Positions 1-13,421 of a stretch of DNA of 64,000 nucleotides are shown piece by piece. This DNA comes from Ecdyonurus torrentis (lineage: Eukaryota > Arthropoda > Insecta > Ephemeroptera > Heptageniidae): contig OX439130.1 in assembly GCA_949318235.1 (NCBI GenBank), forward strand, positions 36,342,085-36,406,084, read 5' to 3'. How positions within the stretch are numbered: the stretch's first letter is position 1; every line of letters begins with the position of its first letter. The notes under the pieces are model-generated. The model did not search any database. It had not been told where the DNA came from and saw only the letters and a list, made by a program, of their open reading frames with translations. A program made the position numbers and the translations under genes.

Positions 1-27
1 AAGTTATAAAGAAACTTTTATAACATT

Positions 28-116
28 ATACTGTGCCATGCAAGACCTCGACCTCTCCATAGAACTTCTACTGTGGTAAGGCCCTTGCTGGTTTTTCTAT
101 CCTTTTCTTTATCATT
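28..116. repeat. Fragment of a dispersed palindromic MITE (family M1)
   Basis: The stretch reading through GTAAGGCCCTTGCTGGTTTT and ending in ATCCTTTTCTT matches the right half of the palindromic element at 29772-30061, and related ends occur at 41905-42019. Only one end is present here. A GT dinucleotide in it looks like a splice donor, but the same sequence recurs in the other copies, so I read it as repeat and not as an exon boundary. Confidence 0.5.
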
Positions 117-212
117 GATTTTTTTTAAAACCGTTTTTAAATTTTTAATAAAGTGAGTAAAAATTACCCACAATCAGTAACTTATTATACCATATAATGG
201 ATATAAAATATA

Positions 213-400
213 CAGTAAAAACTCAAATTTATGAAGTTTGGTTTTACGAATTTCTCAATATTATGAACTCATTTTTTAGGTCCCAGCCACTGAGTTACAT
301 AGGCGTTTCAATGTTAATAAACTCGATTTTATGAAATTCAATTTTATGAAGTGGTCATTTTTTGGGTCCCTTGCGACTTCATAAAATCAAGTTTTTACTG
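213..400. mobile_element. pogo/Tigger-like MITE
   Basis: The 188-bp element has imperfect terminal inverted repeats, CAGTAAAAACTC at the left and its counterpart GTTTTTACTG at the right, and is flanked by TA on both sides (211-212 and 401-402). TA duplication with a CAGT..AA terminus is typical of pogo-type elements of the Tc1/mariner superfamily. No ORF is present, so it is non-autonomous. Confidence 0.7.
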
Positions 401-628
401 TACTAAACTGACAATATTGTAGTAAACTGTGAATTATATATGTGAATAATATATAAGTAATCTGTAATGTTGTCCAGCACATTTGCCAGACCTCCTAGTG
501 GTAGATTACGGGCAACGCTGTTTTGGCCCATGAGGCGTTTCTTGCATCAGGAAATACGGCTCATGGGAAAGATAGCAACTATTCTGTAAAACAGTGGCTA
601 AGATGGTACCAAGTCTGGACCGCTGTGC
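401..628. other. Probable LINE 5' UTR and flank
   Basis: No gene is seen. GC content rises from about 470 onward towards the LINE ORF, so the 5' UTR of the retroelement probably begins near 450-500. The exact 5' end cannot be set from one copy. Confidence 0.35.
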
Positions 629-3600
629 ATGAAGCCTAGTAAGCTTCATCACATAAACAAAATTACTAAAAAACAACAAAAACCTGCCTCGGACAGGCAG
701 CGTTATGGTGAGCAACGGTGTCTGAAATCGGACGGCTCACCAGCAGGACTTGACTTGGCGCGATCTTGGTTAATTGGTACATGGAATGTGAGAGGAGTCA
801 GTGGTAAGGAGCAAGAGTTGGTGAGTGTGATGTGTGAAAGAGGATTAGATGTATTGTGTGTAACTGAGACAAAGAGGAAAGGGAAAGATGTGAGTAATAT
901 TCGTGCACTTGGTAGTGGTAGAGAGAAGGATGTGAGTGGAATGGATGACGGGTTTTTAGCATTATGGTCTGGGGTGGGTTCAGATGAGCATGGAAGTCAA
1001 GGGGTTGGGATAATTTTAAGTAACAGAGTAAAAAGTATGATGAGAAATTATGAATGTGTGTCCCCAAGGTTGATGTGGATGAGAATGAAAGTGGGTATTA
1101 CTAGGGTTGTGTTTGTGGTATGTTATGCACCAGTGGATGGAGAGGATGATGATGTAAAGGATGAGTTTTGGAGGCAGTTGAGTACTGTCCTAAGTGAATG
1201 TGAAAAGGGAGAGCGAATTATTGTGTTAGGAGATATGAATGGTTGGGTGGGTAGGAAAAGAAGTGGTTTGGAAGATGTGGTTGGTAGATTTGGTGACTCT
1301 AGAGTGAATGGTAATGGTGAAAGTATCGTAAATTTCTGTGTGGAACATGAGTTGTTTGTATCGAATACATGGTTTAAGCATAAAAGAATACATGAGTATA
1401 CATGGGTGCGCAATGAGCAGAAAAGTATGATTGACTTAATTCTGTATGATAACAGACTGAAAGGAAAGGTGAAAGATACAAGAGTGTGTAGAGGAAGTGA
1501 ATGTGGTACAGATCATTTTTTGGTTGTGTCTAGAGTAGATCTAGGAAATAAATGGATTGAGCATAAGAAGGTAAAAGTGGTACAAAAGAGAATAAAAGTG
1601 GAAAAATTACAGGAGGTGGAGGAGAGAAGGATGTATACAAAGGGGATGAACGAGAGGTTATTTCTGGTAACAAAAGAGTGGGAGAAAAAGGTTATGACTG
1701 ACTATGATGTTGAATGGGGGTATAAGGTAATTAAAGAAGCTTGTGTGGAGACTGCAAGGAAAGTATGTGGTGAGGCTGTGGTTGGTCGTATAGCTGGGGA
1801 TGCATGGTGGAATGATGAGGTACGAGAGGCTATTGAGGAGAAAAAGAGAGCATATTTGAAGATGATTGATGCAAAAAATGAATTAGAAAAAAAGGAGTTA
1901 TTTATAGTGTATAAAAAGAAAAGAATGAATGCAAAAAAGAGTGTGCTAGAGAGTAAGTTGAATGCAAGGAGAGAATTTGAAGAGAAAATGCAAAGTGAAT
2001 TTATGGGTAATAGAAAAATGTACTGGAAGATGGTGAATCAAGTGAGAAAAGGAAGTAATAGTAAAAGTGCAGGCGGAGTAAAGAATGAAAGAGGAGAAAT
2101 TGTGTGGGATGAAGAGAAGGGAAGAGAATGTTGGCGAAAGTATTTTATGAATCTGTTTTTGGATGGAGGGGAAAGGGAAGAAAGAATGGAGGAGGAAAAG
2201 GAGAATGAATCAAACGGAGTAAATGAGGAGATGATTGAGTTTCGATTGAATGATTTAAAGAATACTGTAAAAAAGTTAAAAAATGGCAAGGCAGCTGGAG
2301 TAGATGGAGTAACAAGTGAAATGGTAAAGTATGGAGGAGCGTCTCTGGAAGTAAAAATGTTACAGTTATTTAATATGTGTTACAAATGTGGTAGAGTACC
2401 TGAAGACTGGGTATGTGCTGTGATTGTTCCGTTATATAAGGGGAAAGGGGATAAGTATGACTGTAAAAATCATCGTGGAATTAGTTTGTTAAGTATACCT
2501 GGTAAAATGTACGGGGGGATGGTGATTGATAAGGTGCAAAAGGTTACACAGGGTCATATCTCAGAAGTGCAATGTGGTTTTATGCCCGGCAGGGGCTGCA
2601 CTGATCAGATTTTCACTGTGCAGCAGTTGATTGAGAAATGTATGGACGCAAGAAAGAAAGTATTTGCTGTGTTTGTAGATCTAGAGAAAGCATATGATCG
2701 AGTGAACAGAAGTATGATGTGGAGTGTATTAGATGAATATGGGGTGAGAGGGAAGTTACTTGAGGGTGTGAAAGCCATGTATGCAGGTAGTAAGGCATGT
2801 GTGAGAGTAAACGGAAAGTTGAGTGAGTGGTTTAAAGTGGGTAGAGGCGTTAGGCAAGGATGTGTGATGTCGCCGTGGTTATTCAATATTTTCATGGATA
2901 AATGTATAAAGTTGGCTGAAAAGTATGGAAGTGGAGTAAACGTAGGTTTGTTAATGGTGTGGATGTTGTTGTACGCTGATGATGCGTTGATGGTGGCTGA
3001 GAGTGAGGAAGAATTGCAAGAGATGATTGATAGGTTGGAAGAAAGCACAGAACAAATGGATCTGAGAATAAATGTTGGGAAAACTAAAGTAATGGTATTT
3101 GGTGGAGAAAAGGATGATGGAAATGAATTCACACTGAATGGAGAAAAGCTGGAAAGAGTGAAAGAGTTTGTATATTTGGGAAGATTATATCAAGAGAATG
3201 GAAGTATAGATGGGGAGATTGAGAGGAGAGTGGCGGCAGGTAGGAAAGTAGTTGGCAGCATGGCAGGATTGGCCAAGAGTGATGCTTTATCAAACAAAGC
3301 AAAACTTACAGTGTACAATTCTGTCTTACTCCCAACTATCTTATATGGTTCTGAATCATGGGTATGTCAGAGTAGGCATATGAGTAGGGTGAATGCTGTT
3401 GGTATGAGTTTTCTCAGAAGTATGTGTGGTAAAACAAGATTAGATAGGGTAAGGAATACTTGGGTGTTGGAGAAATGTGGAGTAAAAGAAACTGTGACTG
3501 AGAAGTATGAGAACAGTGTATTACGGTGGTTTGGTCATGTTGAGAGAATGGGTGATGAAAGAATAGCAAAGCAGGTATTTCATAGTAGAGTGGATGGAAG

Positions 3601-3781
3601 GAGAGATAGAGGCAGGCCTAAAACATCATGGTCTGAGGTGGTTGGAAGATGTTTGAAAAATAAGAATGTACGCAGTATGAAATGCAAAAGGAAATGTATG
3701 AAACAAGGTATGAGACTGGCGGAAGCAAGTGAAGTATGTCAGGATAGGAAGTTGTGGAGGTCTATCACTGGGTCAGGATAA
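629..3781 (+). CDS. RTE-like LINE: endonuclease-reverse transcriptase ORF
   Basis: One uninterrupted 1050-residue ORF encodes the retrotransposition enzyme of a non-LTR element. An APE-type endonuclease comes first (GTWNVRG near residue 50, TETK near 80, GDMNGW near 205, GTDHF near 290). The reverse transcriptase follows (HRGISLL, QCGFMPGRGCTDQIF, FVDLEKAYDRV, RQGCVMSPWLFN, and the catalytic YADD near residue 782). The C-terminus has the common LRWFGHVERM and GRPKTSW motifs. No LTR is seen, and the ORF ends about 45 bp before a tandem ATGT tail, as in RTE/BovB-type elements. There is no frameshift or stop and both active sites are kept, which suggests recent activity. It lies in the intron before the exon at 3975-4122, in the same orientation. 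The clade is inferred from motifs and tail; a related LINE clade is possible. Confidence 0.92.
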   Translation: MKPSKLHHINKITKKQQKPASDRQRYGEQRCLKSDGSPAGLDLARSWLIGTWNVRGVSGKEQELVSVMCERGLDVLCVTETKRKGKDVSNIRALGSGREKDVSGMDDGFLALWSGVGSDEHGSQGVGIILSNRVKSMMRNYECVSPRLMWMRMKVGITRVVFVVCYAPVDGEDDDVKDEFWRQLSTVLSECEKGERIIVLGDMNGWVGRKRSGLEDVVGRFGDSRVNGNGESIVNFCVEHELFVSNTWFKHKRIHEYTWVRNEQKSMIDLILYDNRLKGKVKDTRVCRGSECGTDHFLVVSRVDLGNKWIEHKKVKVVQKRIKVEKLQEVEERRMYTKGMNERLFLVTKEWEKKVMTDYDVEWGYKVIKEACVETARKVCGEAVVGRIAGDAWWNDEVREAIEEKKRAYLKMIDAKNELEKKELFIVYKKKRMNAKKSVLESKLNARREFEEKMQSEFMGNRKMYWKMVNQVRKGSNSKSAGGVKNERGEIVWDEEKGRECWRKYFMNLFLDGGEREERMEEEKENESNGVNEEMIEFRLNDLKNTVKKLKNGKAAGVDGVTSEMVKYGGASLEVKMLQLFNMCYKCGRVPEDWVCAVIVPLYKGKGDKYDCKNHRGISLLSIPGKMYGGMVIDKVQKVTQGHISEVQCGFMPGRGCTDQIFTVQQLIEKCMDARKKVFAVFVDLEKAYDRVNRSMMWSVLDEYGVRGKLLEGVKAMYAGSKACVRVNGKLSEWFKVGRGVRQGCVMSPWLFNIFMDKCIKLAEKYGSGVNVGLLMVWMLLYADDALMVAESEEELQEMIDRLEESTEQMDLRINVGKTKVMVFGGEKDDGNEFTLNGEKLERVKEFVYLGRLYQENGSIDGEIERRVAAGRKVVGSMAGLAKSDALSNKAKLTVYNSVLLPTILYGSESWVCQSRHMSRVNAVGMSFLRSMCGKTRLDRVRNTWVLEKCGVKETVTEKYENSVLRWFGHVERMGDERIAKQVFHSRVDGRRDRGRPKTSWSEVVGRCLKNKNVRSMKCKRKCMKQGMRLAEASEVCQDRKLWRSITGSG

Positions 3782-3862
3782 AACATCTGTGTTGTTGGCT
3801 TACCCCGAAAGGGATTAATAGCGTCATGATATGTATGTATGTATGTATGTATGTATATATAA
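3782..3862 (+). repeat. LINE 3' UTR and (ATGT)n tail
   Basis: A short 3' UTR runs into a tandem ATGT array beginning near 3830 and decaying into AT-rich sequence. Short-period tails in place of poly(A) are typical of RTE-like LINEs and mark the 3' end of the insertion. Confidence 0.75.
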
Positions 3863-3974
3863 TATATAGGCCTATAAAACACTACGTTTTACTTTATGAA
3901 CCTTTGGTAACATAATATTTGTACATGTTTGATTTAATGAAGTGATAATCTAATATATACACTTCATATTTCAG

Positions 3975-4122
3975 GCCAAATTCAACACCAAAACACTTGA
4001 CATGGGAAGACACATCATTGAGTGTACTGGAGACCAAGACTGATGATTCTGTGCTGTTCAACGAGACCCATCACAAAAACTACAGAGGCAGGCCAAATAC
4101 TATTACATTTACTCATAAATGA
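3975..4122 (+). CDS. Last coding exon of an unidentified gene
   Basis: A good acceptor (CATATTTCAG, AG at 3973-3974) opens a frame of one carried-over base plus 48 codons, ending in TGA at 4120-4122. The peptide includes TPKHLTWEDTSLSV, LFNETHHKNY and RGRPNTITF. It is hydrophilic and of normal codon use, in contrast to the very AT-rich DNA on both sides. No upstream exon is seen in the window, so the gene enters from the left; the LINE and the pogo MITE lie in its final intron. I do not recognise the family. It converges on GPATCH4, whose stop codon is about 600 bp away. The exon is too short to exclude a chance frame. Confidence 0.5.
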
Positions 4123-4724
4123 TGAGACTGTTAATTAAATCTAAAACATGACATAAGTTAATGTGTTTGATTTCAATTTGATTTCAGTGACATTCAATTA
4201 TTTTATAACAAAAGTTTTAATTATGCATGCTATAAACTTAAGACCTCTCAATATGAAAGCTGCCATATGTAACTATTAAGATGTAGCAAAGTGAGTATAT
4301 AATATGTTGATATATAATAATATTAATACAGGTTGCCACAGTTTTAGTTTCATCACTTATTATTTTTATTTTTCTCAACGAGTGATATAAACTCATCAGC
4401 ATGATAATATAATTATGTTTCTTAACTGATTTTAGGGATTGGGGAAAGTAGATGCTAAAAAAGACAATAGCCTATACATTTTTAAAGCTGTATTTTTTTA
4501 TTGTTTTTAATTTAAATATGACATTAGCTTTTATATAAACAGGCACAGTAAATATACTGTAACAAAATGTAATGATGAATTTTGGATGCATTTCCAAAGC
4601 TAGTATAATTTGCAGCATTAATTCCAGTTAAAAATAGTTTTTATGTCACAATTGTTATCATGAAAAAAAATTAAACAATAATCATTAACCTTAAGACAAC
4701 TTGTTGCAATTTCAATAAATATTA
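4123..4724. other. Intergenic gap between two convergent genes
   Basis: AT-rich sequence holding the likely 3' UTRs of the plus-strand exon at 3975-4122 and of GPATCH4. No ORF, tRNA or inverted repeat was recognised. Confidence 0.6.
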
Positions 4725-7643
4725 TCATGCTCTAGAAATTTTATTTTTCTTCTTTTTCTTGGGTTTATGAAGGGTAGGATCCTCTTTATTGTTACTTTTT
4801 CTCTTGACGGCAGAGGTCTGCAGTTGAGCTGCTTCTTGTTGTTGCACCCTAGCCAGCTTGCCTGATAGACCTGAACCATGCCTAGCAGTTCTGTAACATA
4901 AGGAATAAGGTAGAACTAAATTTATATTTTATATAGCTATTTACAAATTATTGTTTTGTTTTTTTCTTTTCTTTGTTTTTTCCCCTCTCTCTTATTCTTT
5001 CCCTTTTTGGTTTCTATAAAAAATTAATTGTAAAATACTCACTTGTGAGCTGTCCGTCCTCCACATGCCAGAAACAGCTGCTCATCAGAGAGATGCTGTG
5101 CCAGCTCAGGAGACTGGCTATCTGGCTCGGCAGGTGCAAGTCTCTCCTCGGTTCCCTCAGACATAATTCGTGATGTCTGCACAAAATAATAATAATTTAA
5201 AAAAATAATTCTCGGCTACAAAAGAAAAAAAAATGTACCATGATTTTAAGGTACTACTTTAGGGTAGCAATGTTGTCGTAAAATTTAATTTAATATCACT
5301 TTTTAGGTTCATAATGAACCAAGGAACAATTCTCTATACTCCAAAAAGTTTCGGCTCAAATCAAATCTTCCGCAAATTAGCATTAAAAGTCGTTGGGATA
5401 CGCCCCCTTTAACACGCAAAACATACAAAACTTCAAGCTCCCCGTGTGCAAAATTTTTCTTGACCAACTTCTAAACAAAAAATACTAGTGTGTTCTATAG
5501 ATCAAGTTTTAATGAATTTGACTTTTTAAACGATTTTTACGAGACATTTATAGAGAAAAAAATTGATGAAGATTGCATATTCACATTAACATGGGTCAAT
5601 TTGCGATAATTTTTTTCTCGGCAGATTCGTTCTAGAAAAATCTGAAAAATCATTTTTCATTAAAAATCAACACGAAGAACAAGCTAGTATTTTTTTTAAC
5701 CGCTGAAAAAAATTTGAAGTAGGTCAAAATTAGGGTCCAAATATAGATTCATTAGCATTAGGGGGCGGGGCATTTGCGATACTTTGACGCTCTGTTGCGA
5801 CGAGAGTTTTGAAGATAGAATTTTTTTGATTTCATTTTTGGGTACCCCAGCCTTAACTTAATTCAAAGTCATATTAACAAATTTTCACTCCTACCCTAAA
5901 GTAGTACCTTAACTTGACTACACAAACAACTACAATGCAATTTAAATCAAACTACTTGCTACTTAATATTGACATATACGTTAGTATTAAAGCAACTTTA
6001 GAACACAAACTGCTACAAATTTAAATAATTTTTTTATTGAAGTTTAAGGAAACAAGGTTCTATATCTTAAACCTACTGAAATATATGAACCATTTTTTTT
6101 TTAATACACTAAATATATTTATGTAAATAATAAAAATAATTCAAAAAACAATTGAATAATAAAGGAACAACTATTTTGAAGCCGACTAAGTAAGTGATTT
6201 CGGTCACATGTGCTTCCGTTTCTACTTACTACGCATGGGCAGAACGTCAAAACGGAAGCGGATGTGACCAAAATCGCTTATAGTTGGCCTTAAAGCAGTT
6301 TTTCCATCAATAGTCAATATTACATAATCGTTCTAACATTTCCTTCTTTTTATTTTATTTTTCTCCACTATACCTCAAAGAATGATAAGTATATTATGCT
6401 TTATCAGATTTAGCACGCACAAACAACTCTTTGTGATTTCAGACTTAAAATGATTTAGATCACTGAATAGTTAAACTGCACTAATTCAATAAAATAATAA
6501 TAATAAAGCTGCATGCAGATGATGGACAACAAGTAGTTTCCTACAGTAATTTGGAATTCTTTACTATCGAGTTGTGAAAATATTAGACACAGTTACATCA
6601 AGTTGTATCTCAATTCTGTTTACCTTTTTAAATATGCCATAAGTAAGGGTGTGTTTTTCATCCTCGCTCACAAAAGCACAAGGTCGTTTTGTTGTTATTT
6701 CTAGTGGTTTTGAATTCTTTTTAGTTTTCACCTTCACTTGTCCCTGAAATAACATAAAATAAGGAAGTTTATTTATTATTACAGTATTTATAAAGATGAA
6801 ACAATTTATCATAAGACAGATAAAATAATCAATGACCATAAGAAAAAAAGTCAAAATATTTTAAAATAATTATGTTAGTCAGCAGAACTAAGCTAAATAT
6901 CTATCGTAAGTCGTATCGTAACCCACTTGGATGTTTAAGAAAAAAAAATTGTTTATTTCTCTGTGTAATTGTACTACAGTAGTTATCGGCAGCTGTATTT
7001 TTTAAAATACCTTCCACTTATTTTAGGGCTTTGAAATTTTAGCAAACAAGAGATTCTTAAGCAATCATTTTTGTGTAAAAATTTCAAAACTCTCAAATGA
7101 GTGGAACATATTATAAAAAAGCAGCAAACACCTTCTGATAATTGCGGATCCAACATATGACATATATAGAATTACAAATATAGAGTATTATGTGTGATAT
7201 ATACATACCTCTTTCGTTTTGACAGAAATACGACTAGCTGCTGTGTTAAAGGAGTGCTCCCACCACTTATACGTAAACTCTTCTGAAATATCATGTCCGA
7301 GACCACTTTTATCACTTTTTAGCTTTGGTTTTATTGCTGTTGATATACCAGTCTTGTTTTTACCTAAACCTTCGCCTAAAAACAAAAGCAAAAATTACCC
7401 AGCAGGTAATTAAAGTACAATTCCTGAATAGGGAGCTGAGGATTTAAATGTACATACCAGCTATAGGGATTCAATATTCATGCAGGTGAGCAGCATAAAA
7501 TATTTTAAGCTAATATATGTACATACATATTGACACTTGCTATGTATGTTACAAAAAGGAATTCAAAATAATATGATATGCTTTTGATAGTGCTTACCTG
7601 GCTTCCACCCATATTTTTCTAACTGTTTTTGGGCAAAATCCAT
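4725..7643 (-). CDS. GPATCH4: G-patch domain-containing protein 4
   Basis: Minus-strand gene with coding exons 7598-7643, 7209-7375, 6624-6743, 5043-5176 and 4725-4890. All have GT..AG introns and matching phases, giving 210 residues. The first two exons encode the G-patch: MDFAQKQLEKYGWKPG, GLGKNKTGIS, then GLGHD and FTYKWWEHSFNTAASRI, which closely follow vertebrate GPATCH4. Exon 4 carries the conserved SDEQLFLACGGRTAHK block and exon 5 ARHGSGLSGKLARV, followed by a Lys-rich tail (KPKKKKKNK) like a nucleolar localisation signal. G-patch proteins usually activate DEAH-box helicases; GPATCH4 is a nucleolar protein in other animals. The product is shorter than human GPATCH4 because the variable acidic/basic tail is short. 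Intron 3 (5177-6623) holds two transposable elements. Confidence 0.92.
5250..5908. mobile_element. TTAA-flanked non-autonomous DNA transposon (piggyBac-like)
   Basis: A 659-bp element has perfect 18-bp terminal inverted repeats beginning GGTACTACTTTAGGGTAG and is flanked by TTAA at 5246-5249 and 5909-5912. TTAA target duplication points to piggyBac, though Kolobok-type elements share it. It has no transposase ORF and sits in GPATCH4 intron 3. Confidence 0.8.
6162..6307. mobile_element. Palindromic MITE (family M2), copy 1
   Basis: Begins AAGGAACAAC after TA and folds on itself through CGGAAGC blocks. It matches the element at 33821-33963 over most of its length; the right end here is worn. 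It lies in GPATCH4 intron 3. Confidence 0.65.
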
Positions 7644-7948
7644 TTTCACAAACGTGCAGCGTGCTGCGGTGCTGCAAACTGGAAATGGAAAACACTGGGA
7701 AAACAATAATAAAGCCAGCTGGCAAAAAGGGGCGTGTTTGTAGAAAAGCGATAGATGGCGATGCAGTGCAGACGCGCGAAAGTATCTGAAAGCAAAGACC
7801 TTTCATTAAATAACAATTGCATGTATAATCGTTTAGGATGGTCTTTGCTGAAATGGAAACGCAAGAAAAGATCAACAATATTGTTAACCCAACAAACCAC
7901 ATTGTAATTTTAGATGGAAATCATTGTTATTTAAAAAAATATACCCCC

Positions 7949-8056
7949 GTAAGCTGCGACGCTAACTAACTAGTTAAACCGTAGTTAAGTTGTTATTTTG
8001 ATTGTTGCAACAATTAAAAAAAGATAACTAAGGTTTAACTAGAGGTTGCAGCTTAC
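7949..8056. mobile_element. Palindromic MITE (family M3)
   Basis: Inverted arms begin GTAAGCTGC and contain TAGTTAAACC; the arms meet at an AT-rich centre. A single arm of the same family lies at 19394-19434. Confidence 0.6.
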
Positions 8057-8189
8057 AGCCATTAGACTAGTATGAGAGGTAAATAGTATCTAAATATAAT
8101 TTTAATATTATGCATGAAATATAAACTAAGATGAGGCTTTTTTTTCTACAACTTACTTATTTTATTTTACTATAAAAATCTGTAAATAA

Positions 8190-8390
8190 AGCTTATCGGT
8201 TTAGCGCACGGGGGGATAAGCAGGGGGTCCCCTATTTTAACAATATACGCTTATGAGGAAAAACTCGTTGTTTTGCAATTTTTGAGAAAACTGTATATAC
8301 TCCACCGATTTTGGAGAAATTTAAATGAGCATGAAATACTGCATAAATTTTAATAGATGTTTATCATATTATAATCTAAAAATAAACCTG
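8190..8390 (+). repeat. Dispersed repeat R, copy 1
   Basis: Contains GGGGTCCCCT-like and ACCGATTTTGGAGAAATTTA blocks that recur, reverse-oriented and diverged, at about 59020-59175 and 62050-62185. No terminal repeats were found, so the class is unknown. Confidence 0.5.
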
Positions 8391-8678
8391 TTTATCTTCA
8401 GCCTTGGTTTGACCGATGGCTTTTAATTAAATATTTTTAACCGGAAATTTTGTTATTTCAGATTTCAAAGTCCAAAAATTAGAAATATGTACACATGACT
8501 GCTGAAAATCCTATACTTTATAATTAAAATAATAAATATATAAAAAGTTGATTTTTTTTATTCAACATTTTTTTTTTTTACAATATTATCAAACAAATGG
8601 GAGGGATTGACATGCTTGTAAAATTACACTCTATTATCTTTTATAAAGTAAATAACACCAGAAAGTAATACAGACAAA

Positions 8679-9737
8679 TCAATCCGAGTCATCGTAATAT
8701 TCATTAGTCACTTTCAAATCTTTACCTTTTAAGAACTCTAACATTTGTTTGGGTAAAATTTTCTCCAGTTTCTCCACGTATTTCAAATATTCTGAACCAT
8801 TATTTCTTAACAAAGAAATTCTCACCCAACATTGCAAACTTAACGGGGTGTTCATTAACTCTTGTAATTTTTCACTAATTTTCTCAGCTTCTACGTAATT
8901 ATTATCATCATAATAACTGTCATCATACCACCCACCTCTCGCTGATAATTCTGTGACGATGCACATCGCGTCTTGTCTGACATCAAATGGAGTAAGTCCA
9001 TGACGATTTTTCTCCCATAAATTGGCACCAAATTTATGCAATATGTTCAAAATCTGAACAGAATCTTCGTAATTAGAAAACGCAGTTATTGCAAATTGGT
9101 GAATTAACGACAGACAGTCCTTTGATTCAGGATATAGATCAGTTTTACCTGTTTGTGTATAATCAATGACACCACCGTTCAGTATAAGTAATTTTAATGC
9201 TTCAGGAACTTGGTTGTATATAACTTCAGCGGTAGGAGAGAAATATGGATAATATTTTAAATCTAAATCATAGTTTAAAAAATCATCTACTTTTACTCCA
9301 CGTTCAAGTAATAATTCTATTGATTCTATACCTCTTCTTATACTACAACGTTTCGCAGCAAGAAATAAATAATAATTTGAACCACATTTGACTTCATATT
9401 GTGAACTACTTATATCATATATTGGATTAAATATTTCATTATTCAACATATATTTCAATGATTTTAGTTTATTTTGTATGATACAGTATTCAAATATATT
9501 TGCATTATTATAAGTTTTATATATATTTGCTCCAGACTTTATCATTAGATCTAAGCATTTATCATGATCATGATATACAGCGTCAAATACTGCTGTAGTC
9601 ATATACATATCAGAGTCAGCTTCGACAGGTAGGTAATTTGTACGTTCTAAGCATGCGGGGTCTTTAGCAAGCTTATATTGCATCATTTCAATGTCGAATT
9701 GTGTATTTGTACAACAATCTCCGTGTAATTTGTACAT
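8679..9737 (-). CDS. Ankyrin-repeat protein with SOCS-box-like C-terminus
   Basis: A 352-residue protein on one coding exon. Degenerate ankyrin units can be read at about residues 47-75 (AVFDAVYHDHDKCLDLMIKS, then GANI), 120-150 (YYLFLAAKRCSIRRGIESIE, then LLLERG), 165-190 (EALKLLILNGG) and 230-255 (ILHKFGANL, NRHGLTPFDV). The C-terminus, PLSLQCWVRISLL followed by LPKQMLEFLKG, fits the SOCS-box pattern of a Leu/Cys-rich helix and an LP..L..FL motif. SOCS boxes bind elongin BC and Cullin 5, so the protein may be an ASB-type ubiquitin-ligase substrate receptor; this is inference. A likely acceptor, TTATTTCAG, about 45 bp upstream of the ATG suggests a 5' UTR intron. A plain ankyrin protein is the alternative. 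Confidence 0.7.
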   Translation of the reverse strand: MYKLHGDCCTNTQFDIEMMQYKLAKDPACLERTNYLPVEADSDMYMTTAVFDAVYHDHDKCLDLMIKSGANIYKTYNNANIFEYCIIQNKLKSLKYMLNNEIFNPIYDISSSQYEVKCGSNYYLFLAAKRCSIRRGIESIELLLERGVKVDDFLNYDLDLKYYPYFSPTAEVIYNQVPEALKLLILNGGVIDYTQTGKTDLYPESKDCLSLIHQFAITAFSNYEDSVQILNILHKFGANLWEKNRHGLTPFDVRQDAMCIVTELSARGGWYDDSYYDDNNYVEAEKISEKLQELMNTPLSLQCWVRISLLRNNGSEYLKYVEKLEKILPKQMLEFLKGKDLKVTNEYYDDSD

Positions 9738-13077
<3,340 letters not shown>

Positions 13078-13110
13078 GTATGCAAATTACATGACGTAAT
13101 TAACCTGCAA

Positions 13111-13213
13111 CCAATCAGATAACAGTTCTGGTACTTTTCAGCCAATGATAGTTCTAGATATTTCTCGAACGTCGGAGATAATTCTAGAGCGCGAATACTT
13201 TAAGTATATAAAG
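13111..13213 (+). promoter_or_regulatory. Heat-shock promoter of Hsp70 copy A
   Basis: CCAAT boxes at 13111 and about 13142; a heat-shock element TTCTAGATATTTCTCGAA at 13152-13169; a second HSE-like run TTCTAGAGCGCGAA at 13182-13195; a TATA box TATATAAAG at 13205-13213. Transcription probably starts about 30 bp downstream, near CATTCAGCATTCA. The order is that of classic inducible Hsp70 promoters bound by HSF. Confidence 0.85.
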
Positions 13214-13421
13214 TGAGAGCGAGTGGGAACATTCAGCATTCACAAAACATAGAGCGCAGAGTGAACACACTACAAGAGAAGTATAACAAAAGCTACCAAG
13301 CGATACTCTCACAAGCAATAACTGCGATATAGCACAAACAAGTCTATTAACATTGTGAATTTTATTTTACTGTGAGTTTTTTTTTTTATATTGATCAAAG
13401 CGAAAAGAAAAGAAAACCAGA

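Larger units (their letters stand above)
7644..8678. other. GPATCH4 upstream region with repeats
   Basis: Contains the presumed GPATCH4 promoter and 5' UTR just above 7643, a palindromic MITE at 7949-8056, and a dispersed repeat at about 8190-8390. No coding frame is supported. Confidence 0.55.

Noticed and set aside
60..95. GTAAGG at about 76 as the donor of the exon preceding 3975-4122
   Set aside because: The same sequence occurs in the MITE at 29772-30061, so it belongs to a repeat.
798..3132. Minus-strand ORFs inside the LINE
   Set aside because: They are antisense to a strong reverse-transcriptase frame and have the biased composition expected of its complement.
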